A DNA stretch of 64,000 nt, taken from CALZJC01 sp963781065. Its GTDB lineage: Bacteria > Acidobacteriota > Thermoanaerobaculia > Multivoradales > JAHEKO01. The notes beneath the pieces are model-generated. The model searched no databases, was not told where the DNA came from, and saw only the letters and a program-made list of their open reading frames with translations. The stretch's first letter is position 1, and each line of letters begins with the position of its first letter. Where the stretch lies: positions 1 through 64,000 of the forward strand of contig CAWAET010000013.1 in assembly GCA_963781065.1 (NCBI GenBank). Reading direction: 5' to 3'. The position numbers and the translations under genes were made by a program. Shown here one piece after another: positions 56,627 to 64,000 of the stretch.

Positions 56627-58200
56627 GCCGCGCCATGGCGTGGAAGGGGCTGATGATCCTGGCGATCGTGACGCTGTTCGCCTGGTCGGCCTACCCGCTG
56701 GGCGAGAAGCTCAACCTGGGTCTGGATCTGCAAGGGGGCATCCACCTGGTGCTGCAGGTGCAGTCCGAGGACGCGTTGCGCTCCGAGGCCACCAAGGACA
56801 TGGATCGGCTGCTGCAGGAGGTGCGCGACGACGGCATCAGCGGCGTCGACGGCTCCCAGACCTCCAGCTCCGCCTTCGCGGTGACCGGCGTGCCGGCCGA
56901 CCGCGACGCCCAGATCGACGAGATCGTCGACACCTACCTGCCCGGTTACAACTGGCAGCGGCGCGGCGACCAGCTGGCCTTCACCATGCAGGCGCAGAAC
57001 GTCAGCGAGATCCGCAACCTGGCGGTCAAGCAGGCGCTGGAGACGATCCGCAACCGCGTCGACGCCTTTGGCGTGTCCGAGCCGGTGATCCAGCGCCAGG
57101 GGCTGGAAGGCAGCGACCGGCTGGTCGTCCAGCTGCCCGGCGTCGACGACCCGGAGCGGGTCAAGCGGCTGATCAAGAACACCGCCTTCCTCGAGTGGCG
57201 GCTGGTCGACTATCCGCCCGGCGGCGGCGGCGTCTCGTCGCGCGAGCAGATCGAGGCCCACTACGCCGGCCGCCTGCCCGACAACCTGGAGATCATGACC
57301 GGCCCGAGGAAAGACGCCACGGGCGCCACGGTCGGCACCCAGTACTACGCGGTGGCGGCGCGCCCGGTGCTCACCGGCCGCGATCTCAAGACCGCGCGGC
57401 CCGGCCTGGGGCAGTTCAACCAGCCGGTGGTGAACTTCTTCCTCACCCACGAGGGCGGCGAGATCTTCTCCCAGGTCACCGGCGACAACGTTGGCAAGGG
57501 CCTGGCGATCATCCTCGACGGCAAGGTCGTGACGGCGCCCAACATCAAGAGCCAGATCGGCGACACCGGCCTGATCGAGGGCTCGTTCACCCGCCAGGAG
57601 GTGGAGGATCTCTCCACCGTGCTGCGCTCGGGCGCCCTGCCCGCCGGCATCACCTATCTCGAAGAGCGGACGGTCGGCCCGTCGCTGGGCCACGACTCGA
57701 TCCAGCGCGGCCTGCGCGCCGGCGCCCTCGGCCTGATCCTGGTGGTGCTGGCGATGCTGGTGGTCTACAAGGGCACCGGCATCAACGCGGTGGTGGCTCT
57801 GGGGCTCAACATCGTGCTGATCTTCGGCGCCCTGGCCTACTTCAATGCCACGCTGACCCTGCCGGGGATCGCCGGCATCGTGCTGACCATCGGCATGGCG
57901 GTCGACGCCAATGTCCTGATCTTCGAGCGCATCCGCGAAGAGCTGCGACACGGGCGCACCGTCAAGTCGGCCGTCGAGGCCGGCTTTGCCAAGGCGCTCT
58001 CCTCGGTGCTGGACGCCAACGTCACCACCCTGATCGCCGCCCTCTTCCTCTTCCAGTTCGGCACCGGCCCCATTCGGGGGTTCGCCGTCACCCTCTCGAT
58101 CGGCATCCTCGCCTCGCTGTTCACCGCCATCTTCGTCAGCCGCTGGCTGTTCGACGCGGTGCTGTCGCGGCGCCGGCGAGTGGAAACCCTGTCGATCTAG
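56623..58200 (+). CDS. secD: Protein translocase subunit SecD
   Basis: A 525-residue membrane protein that uses proton flow to pull proteins out of the Sec channel. First helix ILAIVTLFAWSAYPLG, then the D-L-Q-G-G motif LGLDLQGGIHLVL, a periplasmic P1 domain (DAFGVSEPVIQRQG), LEERTVGPSLG, and a C-terminal six-helix part with GMAVDANVLIFERIREELR. The length is normal. The gene overlaps yajC by 4 bases and is followed by secF 15 bases on. Confidence 0.95.
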   Translation: MSRAMAWKGLMILAIVTLFAWSAYPLGEKLNLGLDLQGGIHLVLQVQSEDALRSEATKDMDRLLQEVRDDGISGVDGSQTSSSAFAVTGVPADRDAQIDEIVDTYLPGYNWQRRGDQLAFTMQAQNVSEIRNLAVKQALETIRNRVDAFGVSEPVIQRQGLEGSDRLVVQLPGVDDPERVKRLIKNTAFLEWRLVDYPPGGGGVSSREQIEAHYAGRLPDNLEIMTGPRKDATGATVGTQYYAVAARPVLTGRDLKTARPGLGQFNQPVVNFFLTHEGGEIFSQVTGDNVGKGLAIILDGKVVTAPNIKSQIGDTGLIEGSFTRQEVEDLSTVLRSGALPAGITYLEERTVGPSLGHDSIQRGLRAGALGLILVVLAMLVVYKGTGINAVVALGLNIVLIFGALAYFNATLTLPGIAGIVLTIGMAVDANVLIFERIREELRHGRTVKSAVEAGFAKALSSVLDANVTTLIAALFLFQFGTGPIRGFAVTLSIGILASLFTAIFVSRWLFDAVLSRRRRVETLSI

Positions 58201-58215
58201 CCGGGATATAGAGCC

Positions 58216-59398
58216 ATGGAGTTCTTTCGCGACAGCCATATCGATTTCATGAAGTACCGCCGCTTCTTTGTCGGCGTGTCGTCGGTGTTTCTGGTGATCG
58301 GCATCTTCTCCGTCTTCGTCCACGGCAAGCTCAACCTGGGCATCGACTTCGCCGGCGGCACCCAGCTCAACCTCAAGTTCACCCAACCGCCGGTGGTCGA
58401 CGAGCTGCGCTCCGTGGTCGCCGCCGCCGGCATCAACGAGACCCAGATCCAGCAGTTCGGCGAGGTCGAGGACAACTCGGTCATCATCAAGACGCCGACC
58501 GTCGAGGGCAGCCAGGAAGGCAACCAGGGGCTGATCGTCGCGGCGCTGGACGAGCGCTTCAATGCCGACACCGGCGGCCGGTTCGACCTCAATCGCCAGG
58601 GCGTCGACGCCCTGCGCGGACTGTTGCTCGAGCTCGATCCGGACCAGCTGCGGCTGAACGACGAGGAGGCCGCCAACCGGCACTACGGCGAGGTCGCCGA
58701 CGCCGATCCTCGAGGTGCGCCGCGAGCGCGGCCTGATCGAAAGCTGGGAGACGATCGCGGCGGCGCCCGGGGTGGCCCCGAGCGCGGTGGAGGCCCTGCG
58801 CGGCCGCGCGTCCCTGGGCAGCTTCGCGGTTCTCGGGGCCGAGAACGTCGGGCCGATGATCGGCGCCGAGCTGCGCCAGAAGGGCATCCTGGCGGTGGTC
58901 CTGTCGCTCGTCGGCATGCTGATCTACATCTGGTACCGGTTCGAGCTGCGGTTCGGCATCGGCGCCCTGGTGGCGCTGACCCACGACGTGTTGATCGTGC
59001 TGGGCCTCTACGCCCTGGCGGGCTACGAGTTCAACCTGACCACCATTGCCGCCTTCCTGACCCTGGTCGGCTACTCGGTCAACGACACGGTGGTCGTTTT
59101 CGACCGGGTGCGCGAGAACCTGCGCCGGCGCCGCCGGCAGCCGCTGGAAGAGGTGATGAACGTGAGCCTCAACCAGACCCTGTCGCGGACGGTGCTGACC
59201 TCCGGCACGACCTTGCTGGCCCTGGGCTGCCTGCTGGTGCTCGGCGGCGACGTGCTGCGCGGTTTCGCCTTCATCATGACGCTCGGCATCGTCGTCGGCA
59301 CCTACTCGTCGATCTACGTCGCCAGCCCGTTCGCCCTGGTGTGGGAGAGCTGGTTCGGCGCCGAGTCGAAGGCCCGTCGCGCCTCCGGCGCGGCGTAG
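58216..59398 (+). CDS. secF: Protein translocase subunit SecF, enlarged periplasmic domain, one frameshift
   Basis: Partner of SecD. Start MEFFRDSHIDFMKYRRFF, then the LGIDFAGGTQL motif, and the C-terminal helices with THDVLIVLGLYAL, VGYSVNDTVVVFDRVRENL and LTSGTTLLALGCL. The frame breaks near 58705, where one extra G in GCCGATCC interrupts; removing it restores ILEVRRERGLIESW and gives 393 residues. That is longer than the usual 300-320 because the periplasmic region (about residues 95-215) contains an extra helical insert (QGVDALRGLLLELDPDQLRL onward). RBS is weak (GGGATATAGAGCC). Confidence 0.9.
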
Positions 59399-59453
59399 CC
59401 GCGCGGCCCGCGGCCACCCCGCCGGCCGCCGTGACGGGCAGCGGAAGACTGCA

Positions 59454-59481
59454 CTGCCGCCGATAGCCGGCCGTCTATAAT
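59454..59481 (+). promoter_or_regulatory. Sigma-70-type promoter of the rel gene
   Basis: -35 CTGCCG (59454-59459), 16-base spacer, perfect -10 TATAAT (59476-59481). Transcription would start near 59488, leaving about 53 bases before the ATG. CTGCCG is also the -35 at 15248. Confidence 0.6.
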
Positions 59482-59491
59482 CCCGCCGAGG

Positions 59492-59532
59492 GCCGTTGCG
59501 CCCTTTCGCGGGCGATCGGGAGGGGCAACGGC
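59492..59532 (+). repeat. Inverted repeat around the rel ribosome-binding site
   Basis: GCCGTTGC (59492-59499) and GCAACGGC (59525-59532) are perfect 8-bp complements. The loop includes the GGGAGGGG ribosome site (59519-59525, edge shared with the stem). The stem would partly hide that site, so folding could limit rel translation. Confidence 0.5.
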
Positions 59533-59540
59533 GCAAGACG

Positions 59541-61769
<2,229 letters not shown>

Positions 61770-61788
61770 TGGGGCGAGCGCTGGCGGT

Positions 61789-62022
61789 TCAGGCCTGGGA
61801 GGCTTCGCTCTCTTCGGGCTGCCAGGTGCGGACCGCGGGTTTCTGCACCTTGCCGTCGCGGATGCAACGGGTGCAGACCCAGATCCGGCGGGTGGCGCCG
61901 TCGACGACGGCCCGCACCCGCTGCAGGTTCGGGCGGAACGGGCGCGACGTGACGTTGTGCGCGTGGCTGATGCTCCGCCCGATGACGGTCTTCTTGCTAC
62001 AGATATCGCATTGCTTGGCCAT
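61789..62022 (-). CDS. rpmB: Large ribosomal subunit protein bL28
   Basis: A 77-residue ribosomal protein starting MAKQCDICSKKTVIGRSISHAHN, with the zinc-binding form of the protein (CDIC early and CTRC later). The conserved RRIWVCTRCIRDGKV is near the C-terminus. GGAGGAG precedes the start. Convergent with rel, 19 bases apart, and divergent from pilM. Confidence 0.96.
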   Translation of the reverse strand: MAKQCDICSKKTVIGRSISHAHNVTSRPFRPNLQRVRAVVDGATRRIWVCTRCIRDGKVQKPAVRTWQPEESEASQA

Positions 62023-62107
62023 GTCGTGGGATCTCCTCCGCGCGCAGGCGGAAAGATCTAGCCTAACACGAAATGGCGGCGGCGCGAAGTGCCAGCGGAG
62101 AATGGCC

Positions 62108-62136
62108 TTGACACCCCAGGAGGTTCTTGCTAGGTT
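62108..62136 (+). promoter_or_regulatory. Sigma-70-type promoter of pilMNO
   Basis: -35 TTGACA (62108-62113, perfect), 17-base spacer, -10 TAGGTT (62131-62136) preceded by TGC as an extended -10. Transcription would start near 62143 and the leader (to 62205) is unusually AT-rich. Confidence 0.65.
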
Positions 62137-62205
62137 GCAGCGATTCTTTAACTATTTCTCGCAAACTACCATAAACACTATGTTTCCAAGGAGTTGGCGA
62201 TTCCC

Positions 62206-63261
62206 GTGTTCTGGTCCCGGTCCAAAGGCGTAGTCGGCGTCGACATCGGCAGCTCGTCGGTCAAGCTGGTCGAGTTGTCCGAGCGCAAGGGGGACTTCCA
62301 CCTGCTGCGCGTCGGCGTCGAGCCGCTGTCTCCCGAGGCGATCGTCGACGGCTCGATCCTGGACTCTTCGCTGGTGGTCGACGCGATCAACCGGCTGGCC
62401 GACGAGGCGGGGGTGAAGAACCAGAACTTCGCCACCTCGGTCTCGGGGCACTCGGTGATCATCAAGAAGATCGAGGTCCCGGCGATGGCCGAGGAAGAGC
62501 TCGCCGAGTCGATCCAGTGGGAGGCCGAGCAGTACATCCCCTTCGACATCAACGACGTGCGGCTGGACTACATGGTGCTCAGCGAGCCCGAGCCGGGGCG
62601 CGAGTCGATGGAGGTGCTGCTGGTCGCGGTCAAGCGCGACAAGGTCAACGACTACGTCTCGGTGATCAGCCAGTGCGGCAAGACCGCCGCGACCGTCGAC
62701 CTCGACGTCTTCGCGGTGCAGAACGCCTACGAGGCCAACTACGACCTCGACCACACCAAGGTCGTGGCGCTGGTCAACATGGGCGCCGGGGTGACCAACA
62801 TCAACATCATCGCCCGCGGCTCGACCGTCTTCTGGCGCGACATCTCCTTTGGCGGCAACCAGTTCTCCGAGGCGCTGCAGCGCGAGTTCAACCTCTCCTT
62901 CGAGCAAGCCGAGCACGTCAAGCGCGGCGGCCAGATCGAGGGCTGCTCGCCGGCCGAGGCCCGTTCGGTCCTCGACGCCGTCTCCACCGAGATGGCGGCC
63001 GAGATCCAGAAGACCTTCGACTTCTTCGCCGCCACCGCCGCGCAGGAGACCGTCGACGAGCTGGTCCTGACCGGCGGCTGCGCCCTGACGCCGAATCTGC
63101 CCCAGATCCTGCAGGAGCGCTTCGGCGTGCCGACCGAGCTGATGAACCCGCTGTCCCGTGTATCCTTCAAGGAAAGCGACTTCGATGCCCAGTGGCTGCA
63201 GTCGATCGCCCCGATGCTGGCTGTGGCCCTTGGGCTGGCGGTGCGCAAGGTGGGGGACTGA
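62206..63261 (+). CDS. pilM: Type IV pilus assembly protein PilM
   Basis: A 351-residue actin-like cytoplasmic ATPase that organises the inner-membrane pilus complex. ATP-binding VGVDIGSSSVKLVEL at the N-terminus, FATSVSGHSVIIKKI, LVNMGAGVTNINI and LVLTGGCALTPNLPQIL. The start is debatable: GTG 62206 puts VVGVDIG where PilM proteins have it, with AAGGAG 12 bases ahead; TTG 62194 gives four more residues but leaves only 2 bases from that site. First gene of pilM-pilN-pilO. Confidence 0.93.
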   Translation: MFWSRSKGVVGVDIGSSSVKLVELSERKGDFHLLRVGVEPLSPEAIVDGSILDSSLVVDAINRLADEAGVKNQNFATSVSGHSVIIKKIEVPAMAEEELAESIQWEAEQYIPFDINDVRLDYMVLSEPEPGRESMEVLLVAVKRDKVNDYVSVISQCGKTAATVDLDVFAVQNAYEANYDLDHTKVVALVNMGAGVTNINIIARGSTVFWRDISFGGNQFSEALQREFNLSFEQAEHVKRGGQIEGCSPAEARSVLDAVSTEMAAEIQKTFDFFAATAAQETVDELVLTGGCALTPNLPQILQERFGVPTELMNPLSRVSFKESDFDAQWLQSIAPMLAVALGLAVRKVGD

Positions 63262-63267
63262 CCCTTC

Positions 63268-63870
63268 ATGATCCGCATCAACCTGCTCGCCGAGGGCAAG
63301 AAGCCGGTCGTCACCAAGAAGAAGCAGCCGACGGGGGGCGGCCTCAAGGCCATCCTGGAGAGCGAGAACTTCGCTTTCTACGTGCTGTTGGCGGTAGCCG
63401 CCCTGGGCGTGGCGGTGGTCGGCGGGCGCTACGGGTTGCTCGAGAATCGCATCTCGACGCTCACCGAGGAGGTCGCGACCTTCCAGGCCGAGGTCGACGA
63501 GCTCGAGCCGATCATCCGCGAAGTCGAGGAGTTCAAGGCCAAGAAGGTGGAGCTGGAGCGCAAGGTCCAGGTCATCAACCGGCTCAAGGCCAACCAGAGC
63601 GGCCCGGTGCGGATCATGGACTACGTCTCACGGGCCCTGCCCGAGCTGCTGTGGCTCAACCGGCTGCAGGTCGGCAGCAACTCGATCACCATCAGCGGCG
63701 AGGCCTTCAACACCAACGCCGTGGCCAACTTCATGGAGAACCTCGACCGCTTCCCCGAGTTTCGCGAGCCGGTGCTCAAGGACACTTCCCAGCGGGGCGG
63801 CGTCTACACCTTCACCCTGAGCTTCAACTACGACTTTCCGGCCGAGGGCGAGGAGCCCACGGCGGGCTAG
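63268..63870 (+). CDS. pilN: Type IV pilus assembly protein PilN
   Basis: A 200-residue inner-membrane protein. MIRINLLAEGKKP is the conserved cytoplasmic N-terminus that binds PilM. One helix follows (FYVLLAVAALGVAVVGG), then a coiled coil (residues 55-105), then a ferredoxin-like periplasmic fold (PELLWLNRLQVGSNSITISG). It starts 6 bases after pilM and pilO follows. Confidence 0.93.
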   Translation: MIRINLLAEGKKPVVTKKKQPTGGGLKAILESENFAFYVLLAVAALGVAVVGGRYGLLENRISTLTEEVATFQAEVDELEPIIREVEEFKAKKVELERKVQVINRLKANQSGPVRIMDYVSRALPELLWLNRLQVGSNSITISGEAFNTNAVANFMENLDRFPEFREPVLKDTSQRGGVYTFTLSFNYDFPAEGEEPTAG

Positions 63871-63880
63871 GAGCCATCAG

Positions 63881-64000
63881 GTGCAGACGGGTCTAGAAGG
63901 AAAGCCCTGGTATCTCGGCGCCGCGGTGGGTCTGGCGTTGGCGATCGGCGCCTACTGGTTGGGCAATTCGCTCTTTCTCAAGCCGCGCGTGCAGCAGATC
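63881..64000 (+). CDS. pilO: Type IV pilus assembly protein PilO, N-terminal part
   Basis: GTG start at 63881 with TAGGAG upstream. The visible 40 residues are a short cytoplasmic end and one membrane helix (WYLGAAVGLALAIGAYWLG), followed by the start of the periplasmic part, as in PilO. The identification rests mostly on its place after pilN. The gene runs off the window. Confidence 0.75.
   Translation, partial: MQTGLEGKPWYLGAAVGLALAIGAYWLGNSLFLKPRVQQI

Noticed and set aside
56497..58917. Long minus-strand open frame opposite secD and secF
   Set aside because: Antisense of conserved secD/secF; composition is Asp/His/Gln-rich without domains.

Overview
The window is about 70 percent G+C, densely packed, and reads as one stretch of bacterial chromosome. 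It has no rRNA, tRNA, insertion sequence, prophage or CRISPR array that I can recognise. The gene content is that of a diderm (LolA, type IV pilus genes, lipoproteins, secreted M36 peptidase, SecDF/YajC). High G+C, strong c-di-GMP and two-component signalling, and large secreted proteins with Cys-rich tails suggest an Acidobacteriota member, perhaps of the Thermoanaerobaculia type. That placement is an inference from style and not from a marker gene.

Layout. 0-4 kb: zinc-ribbon membrane protein, site-2 protease, then a cyclic-di-GMP-I riboswitch in front of a secreted repeat/beta-propeller protein. 4-10 kb: a complete aspartate-to-threonine operon (thrA fusion, asd, thrB, thrC). 10-16 kb: ftcD, a PAS-GGDEF-EAL protein, an exported methyltransferase with an HExxH tail, and a secreted protein of unknown role. 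16-21.7 kb: moeA, DUF4388, FmdB-like, XdhC and an Asp-box beta-propeller. 21.6-27.1 kb: pilT-pilC-pilS-pilR on the minus strand. 27-36.6 kb: ABC exporter half, lipoprotein, gamma-glutamyltransferase, a glutamate-cysteine-ligase-like/CBS fusion, and the three-subunit proton-translocating transhydrogenase. 36.9-43 kb: DCC protein, tmk, holB and a 1327-residue M36 peptidase. 43-54 kb: thioredoxin-fold protein, PLP decarboxylase, manC, trmB, second ABC exporter half, epimerase, cytochrome c, HD phosphohydrolase, folK and a zinc-ribbon protein. 54-64 kb: lolA, tgt, yajC-secD-secF, rel, rpmB, then pilM-pilN-pilO running off the end.

Themes. Cyclic-di-GMP links a sensor riboswitch, a diguanylate cyclase/phosphodiesterase and the pilus genes. 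Glutathione-type thiol metabolism is suggested by ggt beside the GCS2-CBS fusion, with transhydrogenase supplying NADPH next door. The two ABC half-transporters 20 kb apart carry complementary degenerate and canonical ATPase sites and look like the two halves of one heterodimer.

Quality warning. At least seventeen single-base frameshifts break otherwise normal genes (site-2 protease, thrC, pilC, pilT, both ABC halves, the DsbA-like gene, secF, rel). Each gene regains a normal length when the single bases are corrected, so I read these as sequence or assembly errors and annotate each as one gene. Two genes appear to begin at non-standard codons (thrC at CTG, folK at ATC), and several start right behind a TANNNT box, as leaderless messages would.
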